64,000 nt of DNA from Oscillospiraceae bacterium (GTDB taxonomy: Bacteria > Bacillota > Clostridia > Oscillospirales > Ruminococcaceae). Position numbers and translations under genes: made by a program. The notes under the pieces are model-generated. The model worked only from the letters and a program-made list of their open reading frames with translations. It ran no database searches and was not told the DNA's origin. The stretch spans positions 1 to 64,000 of the forward strand of contig JAHYZA010000009.1 in assembly GCA_019424695.1 (NCBI GenBank). Reading direction: 5' to 3'. Below are positions 6,637-15,292 of this stretch, in pieces; position 1 is the first letter of the stretch; every line of letters begins with the position of its first letter.

Positions 6637-8673
6637 TTGAAGCAAGGCAAACAGACGCCCAAGAGTTCTGACTTGCCCATCTATCTGTTCCGTCAGGGCA
6701 ACAATCAGGAAGCGTACCGCTATTTTGGCGCGCATCTGTGCGAGCAGGACGGCCAGGCCGGCGCGGTGTTCCGCGTCTGGGCGCCGCATGCCAACGCGGT
6801 CGCAGTTGTAGGCGATTTCAACAACTGGGCACCGGGCGATCATCCCATGCAGAAGGTAGCCGACGGCATTTGGGAACTGTTCATTCCGGGTATCAAAGAA
6901 TACGATGTCTACAAATATTGCATCACCACGGCGTCCGATGAGCTGATCTACAAGGCGGACCCGTATGCCTTCCATACCGAGACCCGGCCTTCCAACGGCA
7001 GCAAGGTCTATGACATCGAGGGCTATCCCTGGGGGGACGGCGCCTGGAACAAGGAAGAAGAGAAGCGCGACGTCATCAACAGCCCGATGTCCATCTACGA
7101 GCTGCAGGCCGGCAGCTGGAAGATGAAGGACCCGGACAATGGAGTCCCGTACAATTATTCCGAACTGGCCGACCAGCTGGTACCCTACATAAAAGAGATG
7201 GGCTACACCCACGTGGAACTGCTGCCCATCACCGAGTATCCGTTTGACGGCAGCTGGGGCTATCAGGTCACGGGCTATTTTGCGCCCACCAGCCGGTACG
7301 GCACGCCCAAAGATTTCATGGCCTTCGTGGATAAGCTGCATCAGGCCGGCATCGGTGTCATTCTGGACTGGGTGCCTGCGCACTTCCCCAAGGATGCCTA
7401 CGGCCTGTACATGTTCGATGGCGCCCCCTGCTATGAAGACCCCAACCCCCGCCGCGGCGAGCATAAGGAATGGGGCACCATGGTCTTCAACTACGGCATG
7501 AATGAGGTGGCCAGCTTCCTGGTTTCCAGTGCCATGTTCTGGATCGAAAAGTACCATGTGGACGGCCTGCGTGTGGATGCAGTCGCCAGCATGCTGTACC
7601 TCGATTACAACCGCCGCGACGGCGAGTGGGAGCAGAACTCCAAGGGCGGCAAGGAAAATCTGGAGGCCATTGCCTTCCTGCAGAAACTGAATACCGCGGT
7701 CCTGAGCCGGTATCCCCACAAGATGATGATTGCCGAGGAATCCACGGCCTGGCCGCTGGTGACCAAACCTGCCGCGGACGGTGGCCTGGGCTTCAACTTC
7801 AAGTGGAACATGGGCTGGATGAACGACATGCTCAGCTACATGAAGACCGATCCGCTGTTCCGGGCCGGCAACCACGGCAAAGTTACGTTCAGCTTCTTCT
7901 ATGCGTTCAGCGAAAACTTCGTGCTGCCCATCAGCCATGATGAGGTGGTGCACGGCAAGTGCAGCCTCATCAACAAGATGCCCGGCGACTACGAAGAGAA
8001 GTTCGCCAACCTGCGCACCTTCTATGGCTACATGATGGCCCACCCCGGCAAGAAACTGCTCTTCATGGGGCAGGAGTTCGGCCAGTTTATCGAGTGGGAC
8101 GAGAAAAAACAGCTTGACTGGATGTTGCTCGGTTATGACAAGCACCGCCAGCTGCAGAGCTACGTCAAGGACCTCAACCACTTCTACCGTGAGACGCCCG
8201 CCATGTGGCAGGTGGATTACAGCTGGGAGGGCTTCCAGTGGATCGTGCCCGACGACAACCAGCAGAGCGTCATCGCGTTCCTGCGCCGGGATGCCGAGGG
8301 CAAGATGATCATGATCGTCTGCAACTTCAACCCGGTGCTGCGCCAGAACTACGAGATGGGTGTGCCCAATCCCGGCAGCTACAAGGAGATCCTCAACTCG
8401 GATGATCCCAAGTATGGCGGATCCGGCGTGACCAACGGCACGGTGCGCAGCAAGAAGGGCGAGAAGCACGGCTTCGAGCAGCATGTTTCGCTGACGTTGC
8501 CGCCGCTGTCCACGATATATTTCCAGGTCCCGGCGGCCCGCAAACCGCGTGCCAAAAAGACCGAGGCGCCGGCTGAAACCAAGGCGGCCGGGAAAGCCAA
8601 AAAGACAGCGACTGCCAAGACCGCTGCGGCAGGCAAGAGCAGCCGTACCACCAAAGCCAAACCGCAGGCGTAA
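6637..8673 (+). CDS. glgB: 1,4-alpha-glucan branching enzyme GlgB with lysine-rich tail
   Basis: A 678-residue enzyme that makes alpha-1,6 branches in glycogen. An N-terminal CBM48 domain (about 35-130) precedes the GH13 barrel: the nucleophile is in DGLRVDAV, the acid/base in AEEST, and the third Asp in SHDEV. A TTG start at 6637 is chosen because AAGGGGAG ends six bases upstream; the in-frame GTG at 6604 has no such site. After the usual C-terminal beta domain, residues 631-678 form an Ala/Lys/Thr-rich tail with 14 Lys/Arg and only two Glu, like histone H1 tails. It is the first gene of glgB-glgC-glgD-glgA. Confidence 0.95.
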   Translation: MKQGKQTPKSSDLPIYLFRQGNNQEAYRYFGAHLCEQDGQAGAVFRVWAPHANAVAVVGDFNNWAPGDHPMQKVADGIWELFIPGIKEYDVYKYCITTASDELIYKADPYAFHTETRPSNGSKVYDIEGYPWGDGAWNKEEEKRDVINSPMSIYELQAGSWKMKDPDNGVPYNYSELADQLVPYIKEMGYTHVELLPITEYPFDGSWGYQVTGYFAPTSRYGTPKDFMAFVDKLHQAGIGVILDWVPAHFPKDAYGLYMFDGAPCYEDPNPRRGEHKEWGTMVFNYGMNEVASFLVSSAMFWIEKYHVDGLRVDAVASMLYLDYNRRDGEWEQNSKGGKENLEAIAFLQKLNTAVLSRYPHKMMIAEESTAWPLVTKPAADGGLGFNFKWNMGWMNDMLSYMKTDPLFRAGNHGKVTFSFFYAFSENFVLPISHDEVVHGKCSLINKMPGDYEEKFANLRTFYGYMMAHPGKKLLFMGQEFGQFIEWDEKKQLDWMLLGYDKHRQLQSYVKDLNHFYRETPAMWQVDYSWEGFQWIVPDDNQQSVIAFLRRDAEGKMIMIVCNFNPVLRQNYEMGVPNPGSYKEILNSDDPKYGGSGVTNGTVRSKKGEKHGFEQHVSLTLPPLSTIYFQVPAARKPRAKKTEAPAETKAAGKAKKTATAKTAAAGKSSRTTKAKPQA

Positions 8674-8761
8674 GCCCGCCTTGTTCCTGCGTGATGGATA
8701 GATCGTATACCCATATTCATGTAAAAATGGCGTAAGCCAGAATTTTAAGGGGAGAAATCTT

Positions 8762-9985
8762 ATGGCAAAAGAAATGATCGCAATGATCCTGGCCGGCGGC
8801 CAGGGCTCGCGCCTTTACGCGCTGACCCAAAAGCTCGCCAAGCCTGCAGTTCCGTTCGGCGGAAAGTATCGTATCATCGACTTCCCGCTGTCCAACTGCG
8901 TGAATTCCGATATCGACACCGTCGGCATCCTGACCCAGTATCAGCCGCTGGTCCTCAATGAGTACATCGGCAACGGTCAGCCCTGGGACCTGGACCGCCT
9001 GCACGGCGGCGTCCATGTGCTGCCGCCGTATCAGCAGGCTTCCGGCTCCGACTGGTACAAAGGTACGGCCAATGCGATCTATCAGAATATCTCTTTCATC
9101 GACCGCTATGACCCCAAATATGTCATCATCCTGTCCGGTGACCAGATCTGCAAGCAGGATTACTCCGACTTCCTCCGCTTCCATAAAGAAAAGGACGCCG
9201 AGTTCTCCGTCGCCGTCATGGAGGTGCCCTGGAGTGAAGCGTCCCGCTTCGGCCTGATGGTCACCGACGAAAACGACAAGATCAGCGAATTCCAGGAGAA
9301 GCCGAAGAACCCGAAGTCCAACCTGGCTTCCATGGGTATCTACATCTTCAACTGGGATATCCTGAAAAAGTACCTCACCGAGGACGAAGCCGATCCCAAT
9401 TCCGAGAACGACTTCGGCAAAAACGTCATTCCCAACCTGCTGCGTGACGGCCGCCGTATGTACGCCTATCACTTCAGCGGTTACTGGAAGGACGTCGGAA
9501 CCATCTCCAGCCTGTGGCAGGCCAACATGGAGGTCCTCGACCCCAGCCATTCCGGCATCAACCTGTTTGATGAAAACTGGAAGATCTATTCCCGCAACTC
9601 CGGCCGTCCCTGCCAGCGCATCGGCAATGATGCCACCATCGTGAATTCGATGATCTCCGAAGGCTGCCGCGTTGACGGTACGGTCAACAATTCCATTCTG
9701 TTCCCCGGCGTTGTCGTCGAAAAAGGCGCAACCGTGGAAGCGGCTGTCGTTATGGGCGGCACCATCATCAAGGCGGGCGCCAGCGTCAAGCACTGCATCG
9801 TGGCCGAAAATGTCACGATCGAAGAAGGCGCGACGGTGGGCGCAATGCCCGAAGGCGGCCTGAACATCGCCGAACCCGGTGATGTCGCCACCGTAGGCTC
9901 CGGCGTCGTGATCGGCAAAGGCGCAACGGTCGGCCCCAAAGCAATGGTTTCCAGCGATGTAAAGGATGGTGAGGAACAATGGTAA
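8762..9985 (+). CDS. glgC: Glucose-1-phosphate adenylyltransferase, catalytic subunit
   Basis: A 407-residue enzyme making ADP-glucose from glucose-1-phosphate and ATP, the committed step of glycogen synthesis. The nucleotide-binding loop GGQGSRL is at residues 12-18, followed by KPAVPFGGKYRIIDF. A left-handed beta-helix of hexapeptide repeats fills the C-terminal third. AAGGGGAG lies upstream of the ATG. Its stop codon overlaps the start of glgD (ATGGTAA), so the two subunits are translationally coupled, as expected of a GlgC-GlgD heteromer in Bacillota. Confidence 0.96.
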   Translation: MAKEMIAMILAGGQGSRLYALTQKLAKPAVPFGGKYRIIDFPLSNCVNSDIDTVGILTQYQPLVLNEYIGNGQPWDLDRLHGGVHVLPPYQQASGSDWYKGTANAIYQNISFIDRYDPKYVIILSGDQICKQDYSDFLRFHKEKDAEFSVAVMEVPWSEASRFGLMVTDENDKISEFQEKPKNPKSNLASMGIYIFNWDILKKYLTEDEADPNSENDFGKNVIPNLLRDGRRMYAYHFSGYWKDVGTISSLWQANMEVLDPSHSGINLFDENWKIYSRNSGRPCQRIGNDATIVNSMISEGCRVDGTVNNSILFPGVVVEKGATVEAAVVMGGTIIKAGASVKHCIVAENVTIEEGATVGAMPEGGLNIAEPGDVATVGSGVVIGKGATVGPKAMVSSDVKDGEEQW

Positions 9986-11103
9986 ACAGCAACGTCAACG
10001 CTCTCGGCGTGATTTTCGCCAACACCTATGATAATCTTGTTCCCGAACTGGTGGCGGAGCGCTCCATGGCCTCCATCCCGTTCGGCGGACGTTACCGCCT
10101 GATCGACTTCACGCTGTCCAGCATGGCCAACGCCGGCATCGACAACGTTTCGGTCATCGTGCGGAAAAACTACCACTCCCTGATGGACCATCTCGGTGCC
10201 GGCCGTGAATGGGACCTGACCCGCAAGCGCGGCGGTCTGAATATCGTCCCGCCTTTTGCAGAGCGCAGCGTCAAGATGTATTCCGGCCGTGTGGACGCCA
10301 TCGAGAGCATCCTCTCCTGGCTGGAAGCACAGAAAGAGCGCTACGTCATTCTGTCGGACTCTTACATCGCCGTCAACTTTGACTTCGGCAAGCTGATCGA
10401 CGAGCACGTTGCCAGCGGCGCTGATGTCACGATGGTTTACAACCGCGCTCCGATTCCCGAAGGCGCCCGCAGCGATAACTACACCATCCGCATCGATGAG
10501 GATGGTCGTGTGGCAGAGATCCTGTCCAATGACTACCGCCTGGGTGAGCAGAACCTTTCGATGAATATGTACGTCATCGAGCGCGAAAGCCTCATCCACC
10601 TCATCCATGACGCGTCCGTCCGCGGTCTGGTTTACTTTGAGCGTGACATCCTGGCACGCAACCTCAAGCTGCTCAACGTACATGCCTACGAGTTCAAGGG
10701 TTATGCGGCGCGCATCTCGGATATGAAGAGCTACTTTGACGAGAACATGCGTCTGCTGGAGCCCGGCAGCATGGAAGCGCTGTTCGGCGGCGCCCCCATC
10801 TACACCAAGATTCGTGATGACAACCCCACGCGTTATCTGGAAGGCAGCAAGGTCAAGAACAGCCTGCTGGCCGACGGCTGCGTGATCGAAGGCACGGTGG
10901 AGAATTGTGTCCTGTTCCGTGGCTGCCAGGTCAAGAAAGGCGCCGTGGTCAAGAACTGTGTGCTGATGCAGGATACCGTTGTGGAGCCAGACTGTGTGGT
11001 GGAGCACGTCGTGACCGACAAGAATGTGCATATCACCGAAGGCAAGAAGCTGACCGGCACCGATACCTTCCCGGTCTTTATTGCCAAGAACCACAGCGTA
11101 TAA
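9979..11103 (+). CDS. glgD: GlgD, regulatory ADP-glucose pyrophosphorylase subunit
   Basis: A 374-residue GlgC homologue that lacks the GGxGxRL nucleotide loop at its N-terminus (residues 9-20 read GVIFANTYD), though SIPFGGRYRLIDF is kept near residue 35 and a C-terminal beta-helix is present. This is the pattern of GlgD subunits, which modulate GlgC rather than catalyse efficiently. It overlaps glgC by seven bases with GGTGAGG as ribosome binding site. A terminator-like hairpin separates it from glgA. Confidence 0.93.
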   Translation: MVNSNVNALGVIFANTYDNLVPELVAERSMASIPFGGRYRLIDFTLSSMANAGIDNVSVIVRKNYHSLMDHLGAGREWDLTRKRGGLNIVPPFAERSVKMYSGRVDAIESILSWLEAQKERYVILSDSYIAVNFDFGKLIDEHVASGADVTMVYNRAPIPEGARSDNYTIRIDEDGRVAEILSNDYRLGEQNLSMNMYVIERESLIHLIHDASVRGLVYFERDILARNLKLLNVHAYEFKGYAARISDMKSYFDENMRLLEPGSMEALFGGAPIYTKIRDDNPTRYLEGSKVKNSLLADGCVIEGTVENCVLFRGCQVKKGAVVKNCVLMQDTVVEPDCVVEHVVTDKNVHITEGKKLTGTDTFPVFIAKNHSV

Positions 11104-11149
11104 TAGCTCATAGAGGCTGCCCTCCCTCTCCCCGGAGACAGCCTAGATG

Positions 11150-11195
11150 AGGGGGACGGGGAGACCGTACGGCCTGCCCGTCCTCCTGTTTTTTT
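11150..11195 (+). terminator. Intercistronic terminator/attenuator between glgD and glgA
   Basis: GGGGGACGGG (11151-11160) pairs with CCCGTCCTCC (11177-11186) with one G-T pair, followed by GTTTTTTT. It lies 27 bases before glgA, so part of the glg transcripts should end before the synthase gene. Confidence 0.8.
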
Positions 11196-11221
11196 GAAAG
11201 GATTCACCATCGGAGGTGCTT

Positions 11222-12640
11222 ATGAAAATTTTGTATGCGGCCAGCGAGGCTGCTCCGTTTGCCAAGTCCGGCGGTTTGGCTGATGTAGCAGGTGCCCTGC
11301 CCAAAGCGCTGGTCAAGGACGGAATCGACTGCCGTGTAGTGATGCCGCTGTACGGTGATCTTAAATTCAAAGATACCCTGACCTATGTGACCAATTTCAG
11401 CGTGCCGGTGGGCTGGCGCAGCCAGTACTGCGGTCTGTTCAAGGCCGAGCGCGACGGTGTGGTATTCTATTTCATCGATAACGAATACTACTTCAAGCGC
11501 AGCGGTCTGTATGGCTTCTATGATGACGGCGAGCGCTTTGCGTTCTTCTCCCGCGCGATTCTGGAGATGCTGTTCTACACCGATTTTGAGCCGGACATCA
11601 TCAACTGCAACGACTGGCAGACGGCCCTGACCCCGGTGTACCTGAATCTGTACTACCGTCATCTGGATAAGTTCAACCGCATCAAGACGGTGTTCACTAT
11701 CCACAACATTGCCTACCAGGGCAAGTACGGTCTGGATATCCTGGAAGACACCTGCGGCATCGGTGCCCGCGACGCCCATGTGGTGGAGTACGACGGCTGC
11801 GCCAACTTCATGAAGGGCGCCATCGAAACCGCCGACAAGGTCACCACCGTCAGCCCGACCTACGCGCAGGAGATTCTGGACCCGTGGTTCAGCCATGGTC
11901 TGGACGGCCTGCTGCGGCAGAAGCAGTACAAGACCTGCGGTATTCTGAACGGCATCGATGTGGAGGTATACAATCCCGCTACCGATCCGGATATTGCCAA
12001 GAACTATGACGTTGATACTTTCCAGGAAGGCAAGGCGGTCTGCAAGGCAGCTTTGCAGGATCAAATGAGTCTGCATAAGGACGGCAGTCCCATTATGGCA
12101 ATGGTCACCCGCCTGGTGGGCCATAAAGGCGTGGATCTGGTTCGTGCGATTGCGGAAGGTCTGCTGCAGCAGGGCATTGAACTGGTCATCCTGGGTTCCG
12201 GTGAAGCGCAGTACGAGAACTTCTTCAATGAGCTGTGTGCGCGCAACCCCGGCCGTGTGGGGGTGTACATCGGCTTCAATGCCAAGCTGGCCCAGCAGAT
12301 TTATGCGGGTGCCGATATGTTCCTCATGCCTTCCCGTTCGGAACCCTGCGGTCTGGCACAGATGGTTTCCTGCCGTTACGGCACGATTCCTGTTGTGCGT
12401 GAGACCGGCGGCCTGCGTGACTCCATCCATGACTCCGGCGACGGTTTCGGCAACGGCTTTACCTTTGCCAACTACAACGCCCATGAACTGTATGAAGCCT
12501 GCTGGCGTGCCAAGGAAGGGTACTGGCAGAAGGACGGTTGGCCGATTCTGGTGCGCCGTGCCATGGAATGTGACTTCAGCTGGTCCAACTCTGCCAAGAG
12601 CTACGAGGGCCTGTACAATGAGGTCGTAAACCTCTGGTAA
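11222..12640 (+). CDS. glgA: Glycogen synthase GlgA
   Basis: A 472-residue GT5 family ADP-glucose:glucan transferase. The N-terminal ADP-glucose loop KSGGLADV is at residues 15-22. The C-terminal Rossmann half has the conserved PSRSEPCGL motif and ETGGL. The length is typical (about 475). The ATG at 11222 is preceded by GGAGG at 7-8 bases; the in-frame GTG six bases upstream overlaps that site and is rejected. It completes the glycogen route with glgB, C and D. Confidence 0.96.
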   Translation: MKILYAASEAAPFAKSGGLADVAGALPKALVKDGIDCRVVMPLYGDLKFKDTLTYVTNFSVPVGWRSQYCGLFKAERDGVVFYFIDNEYYFKRSGLYGFYDDGERFAFFSRAILEMLFYTDFEPDIINCNDWQTALTPVYLNLYYRHLDKFNRIKTVFTIHNIAYQGKYGLDILEDTCGIGARDAHVVEYDGCANFMKGAIETADKVTTVSPTYAQEILDPWFSHGLDGLLRQKQYKTCGILNGIDVEVYNPATDPDIAKNYDVDTFQEGKAVCKAALQDQMSLHKDGSPIMAMVTRLVGHKGVDLVRAIAEGLLQQGIELVILGSGEAQYENFFNELCARNPGRVGVYIGFNAKLAQQIYAGADMFLMPSRSEPCGLAQMVSCRYGTIPVVRETGGLRDSIHDSGDGFGNGFTFANYNAHELYEACWRAKEGYWQKDGWPILVRRAMECDFSWSNSAKSYEGLYNEVVNLW

Positions 12641-12674
12641 GGCACACGCGTTCTCGGATTTCACAAATGTTTCA

Positions 12675-12705
12675 AACCCGACGGGCTTTCCCGTCGGGTT
12701 TTTTC
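12675..12705 (+). terminator. Terminator of glycogen cluster
   Basis: AACCCGACGGG-CTTT-CCCGTCGGGTT, 11-bp perfect stem followed by T run. Confidence 0.95.
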
Positions 12706-12774
12706 TTGCGTTTTTCACAAAATAGGTTTATCTTAAAAGAAAACGGATTTGTGTGAGTAAGAGAAAAATCGAGT

Positions 12775-13608
12775 GTGAAACAGGTGAACAATCAGGTTGG
12801 AAAAACCCTGTGCCTGGGATTGTCGCTGCTGACATTGTCCGGCTGCGGGGCCACGGCGGTCATCCCGGCAAAAAGTCAGGCAACAGGGGAGACGGCAGCT
12901 GCATCCTCCCCGAGCAGGCTCTCGAGTCTGCTGCCGGAAGATCCCATGCCGGACAATGTATGGCCGGTGCTGGCGTTGCTGCAGGGGACAGCGGAAACGG
13001 CGGTCTGGCTGCCGGAGGCGGCGCAGCTGGATGTGGAAAATATCGACCAGAATCCGGAACTGCCCAACGGCTGCGAAATCACATCGGCGGCCATTGCGCT
13101 GAATTATCTGGGATATGCGGTGGACAAAGTCACTCTGGCGGGGGACTATCTGCCAAGGCATGTTCCGTACTGGGAAGCGGACCCCAATGTGGAATTTATG
13201 GGCAACCCCGAGGATGAACTGGCTTTTTACTGCCTGCCGGGAGCGGTGGTCACGGCGGTGAATGACTATCTGGATGATGTGGGCAGCGACTACGAAGCAC
13301 TGGATATCAGCGGTGCGCCGGTGGAAGAACTGTACCAATGGGTGGCCAACGGCACGCCGGTTCTGGTCTGGACGACCCGGGCGTTCACGGCCCCTTTATA
13401 CAATTATACCTTTCAGCTCTCCAACGGGAGTTGGCCCTACAGCAATTCCCACTGCCTGGTACTGACCGGCTACGATGGGGAAACCTGTTATCTGGCAGAT
13501 CCCATGCTGGAAGTGGAAGCGGTGGACCGGGATCTTTTTGCCCAGCGCTATGTGGAGCGCGGCCAGTATGCGGTGGTTATCACCAAAGGGGCGTCCGGTA
13601 CGGCATGA
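12775..13608 (+). CDS. C39-like peptidase-domain lipoprotein
   Basis: A 277-residue protein starting at GTG, with a lipoprotein signal: a Lys-containing start, a hydrophobic core and lipobox LSGC (Cys about residue 24). After a Ser/Ala linker comes a peptidase C39-like type 2 domain. The catalytic Cys lies in NGCEITSAA (about residue 100), the His in NSHCLVLTGY (about 225), and Asp in ADPM. It should be tethered outside the membrane. Such proteins are found near cell-wall genes in Clostridia, with unknown substrates. The ribosome binding site is weak, so the start is less certain than the frame. Downstream it converges on udk. Confidence 0.8.
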   Translation: MKQVNNQVGKTLCLGLSLLTLSGCGATAVIPAKSQATGETAAASSPSRLSSLLPEDPMPDNVWPVLALLQGTAETAVWLPEAAQLDVENIDQNPELPNGCEITSAAIALNYLGYAVDKVTLAGDYLPRHVPYWEADPNVEFMGNPEDELAFYCLPGAVVTAVNDYLDDVGSDYEALDISGAPVEELYQWVANGTPVLVWTTRAFTAPLYNYTFQLSNGSWPYSNSHCLVLTGYDGETCYLADPMLEVEAVDRDLFAQRYVERGQYAVVITKGASGTA

Positions 13609-13626
13609 AGCTGACCGGAAACGGCA

Positions 13627-13668
13627 AAAAAACGGGCCGGAACCCTTGGTGGGGGTTCCGGCCTGTTA
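13627..13668. terminator. Hairpin between convergent C39 gene and udk
   Basis: GGGCCGGAACCC (about 13636-13647) pairs with GGGTTCCGGCCT (about 13655-13666), a strong GC stem. T-tracts are weak on both strands, so termination efficiency is uncertain. Confidence 0.55.
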
Positions 13669-13699
13669 TGCTTTTGGTGTGGCAAAGCAGAAGAAAGGT

Positions 13700-14326
13700 T
13701 TATTCCTCGCTGACCCGCAGGTGATCGGCCACCCACTTGATCAGCAATTCCAGCGCCACCGCGTTGTGGCCGCCTTCCGGTACGATGAGGTCGGCCTTGC
13801 GTTTGCTCGGCTCCACGAACTGCTCGTGCATCGGTTTGACGGTGGTCAGATACTGGGTCACCACGCTGTCCAGCGTGCGGCCCCGATCCTTGACGTCTCG
13901 CACGATGCGGCGCAGAATCCGCACATCGGCGTCGGTATCGACGAACACTTTCATGTCCATCAGGTCGCACAGTTCCGGGGAATCGAAGATCAGGATGCCT
14001 TCCACAATGATGACCGGCGCCGGTTTGACCAGAACCGTCTCGTTGCTGCGGTTGTGGATGGTATAATCGTACACCGGCACCTGAACCGGATGCCCTGCCC
14101 GCAGTTCCCGCAGATGTGCTACCATCAGCGGCGTATCAAAACTGTCGGGATGATCGTAATTCAGTTTGCAGCGCTCCTCATAGGGGAGTTCATCGTGACG
14201 CTTGTAGTAGCTGTCGTGGTTGATGACGCTGACCTCGTCGGCGCCGAAATGGTCGCGCAGACGCTCGGTCAGTGTGGTTTTGCCGCTGCCGGTACCGCCG
14301 GCAATGCCGATGATAATGGTGTTCAT
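13700..14326 (-). CDS. udk: Uridine kinase
   Basis: A 208-residue P-loop kinase that phosphorylates uridine and cytidine to the monophosphates (pyrimidine salvage). The Walker A loop GGTGSGKTT is at residues 10-18. NHDSYYK (about 38-44) and the DHPDSFD region (about 58-64) are diagnostic of Udk. The length matches the family (about 205-215). It follows a dCMP deaminase gene with a 15-base gap, so both pyrimidine-salvage genes are likely cotranscribed leftward. Confidence 0.94.
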   Translation of the reverse strand: MNTIIIGIAGGTGSGKTTLTERLRDHFGADEVSVINHDSYYKRHDELPYEERCKLNYDHPDSFDTPLMVAHLRELRAGHPVQVPVYDYTIHNRSNETVLVKPAPVIIVEGILIFDSPELCDLMDMKVFVDTDADVRILRRIVRDVKDRGRTLDSVVTQYLTTVKPMHEQFVEPSKRKADLIVPEGGHNAVALELLIKWVADHLRVSEE

Positions 14327-14341
14327 TCCGTATCCTCTCTT

Positions 14342-14821
14342 TTACACTTCCAGCTTGATCTCCCGCCCAGTGGGTTCATAGGCACGGTATCTTACGCCGG
14401 TCATATTGAACATGCGGCGGCTGGCGATACTGGCATGGGTGTCGTGGTATTTGTCCGACAGGTAAATCAGTTCCTTGATGCCGCTCTGGATGATGGCCTT
14501 GGCACATTCGTTGCAGGGAAACAGCGTCACATACATGCGCGCGCCGGTCAGGTCGTTGTGCGGGCTGTTGAGGATCGCGTTCAGTTCCGAATGGCAGACA
14601 TACATGTATTTGGTATTCAGGTCATCGCCTTCTCGGTCCCAGGGCATATCGTCGTCGTTGCAGCCGATGGGCATGCCGTTGTAGCCCAGCGACAGGATCT
14701 TGTTTTCGGGGCTGACGATACAGGCCCCCACCTGACTGTTATTGTCCTTGGAGCGCATGGCGGAAAGCAGGGCAATGCCCATAAAATATTCATCCCAGCT
14801 GATATAATCCGTTCGTTTCAT
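14342..14821 (-). CDS. dCMP deaminase
   Basis: A 159-residue zinc-dependent deaminase converting dCMP to dUMP, the feed for thymidylate synthesis. Zinc ligand and catalytic Glu lie in CHSELNA (about residue 83), and the two Cys ligands in PCNECA (about 111). The N-terminus SWDEYFMGIA is typical of ComEB/dCMP deaminases. The start at 14821 follows AAGGAAAGG on the minus strand; a 20-residue longer reading would run into spoIIID. It is upstream of udk in a leftward pair and just downstream of spoIIID. Confidence 0.92.
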   Translation of the reverse strand: MKRTDYISWDEYFMGIALLSAMRSKDNNSQVGACIVSPENKILSLGYNGMPIGCNDDDMPWDREGDDLNTKYMYVCHSELNAILNSPHNDLTGARMYVTLFPCNECAKAIIQSGIKELIYLSDKYHDTHASIASRRMFNMTGVRYRAYEPTGREIKLEV

Positions 14822-14853
14822 GACGTTCCTTTCCTTCGCATTTTTTATCCCTA

Positions 14854-15129
14854 TTATACTGTGCGCTGTGCAGTGGCGCAAGATTCTTTGTGCAAATATT
14901 TCCGGCGGGTGGCTTCACCGCCGCGCAGGTGGCGTTCGGCCTTATTGCGCTGCACCACCGTCTGGACCTCGGCCCACAGGCCGGGATGGGTATGACGCAG
15001 GCGGCTCTGGTCTTTCCAGATGGTGCTTTTGCTCACGCCGAACACCGCAGCCGCCGCGCGCACGGTGGCGCCGCTGCGCACAATGTACCGCCCTACCGCT
15101 ACGGCCCGCTCCTCCGGGTCACCTTTCAT
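14854..15129 (-). CDS. spoIIID: SpoIIID, sporulation mother-cell transcription factor
   Basis: A 91-residue protein matching SpoIIID along its length. It starts with a short variable segment, then VAVGRYIV, the helix-turn-helix FGVSKSTIWKD (about residues 30-40), and the family C-terminal signature HLRGGEATRRKY (about 67-78). SpoIIID is a DNA-binding regulator of the sigma-E stage in the mother cell. GAGGGGG precedes the ATG at 15129. The gene ends 32 bases before the dCMP deaminase start. A sigma-E-like promoter lies upstream. Its presence argues for a retained sporulation programme. Confidence 0.93.
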   Translation of the reverse strand: MKGDPEERAVAVGRYIVRSGATVRAAAAVFGVSKSTIWKDQSRLRHTHPGLWAEVQTVVQRNKAERHLRGGEATRRKYLHKESCATAQRTV

Positions 15130-15161
15130 ACCGTTACCCCCTCACATGGAATTTCTGTCAA

Positions 15162-15188
15162 ATCCTATGTGAAAAAAGGCGCGGATAT
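15162..15188 (-). promoter_or_regulatory. Candidate sigma-E-type promoter of spoIIID
   Basis: On the minus strand ATATC (15184-15188), a 14-bp spacer and CATAGGAT (15162-15169) resemble the sigma-E pattern ATATT-14-CATACAAT (4 of 5 and 6 of 8). SpoIIID genes are sigma-E dependent in Bacillus. Spacing to the ATG is suitable. Confidence 0.4.
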
Positions 15189-15196
15189 GTCCTGGA

Positions 15197-15226
15197 AAGA
15201 AAAATCCCTGCCTTATCGGGCAGGGA
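15197..15226 (-). terminator. Terminator of cysteine-synthase-like gene
   Basis: Read leftward, TCCCTGCC-CGATAA-GGCAGGGA followed by TTTTTCTTTC. It isolates spoIIID from the gene upstream. Confidence 0.9.
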
Positions 15227-15292
15227 AAATACAATACGTAATAAAATAATAAAATTGATGCGATGGAACGGCACAGCTGCTACGAACGCAAA

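Noticed and set aside
9979..11103. glgD as a broken second copy of glgC
   Set aside because: Loss of the nucleotide loop is the normal state of GlgD subunits and the frame is intact with coupled translation.
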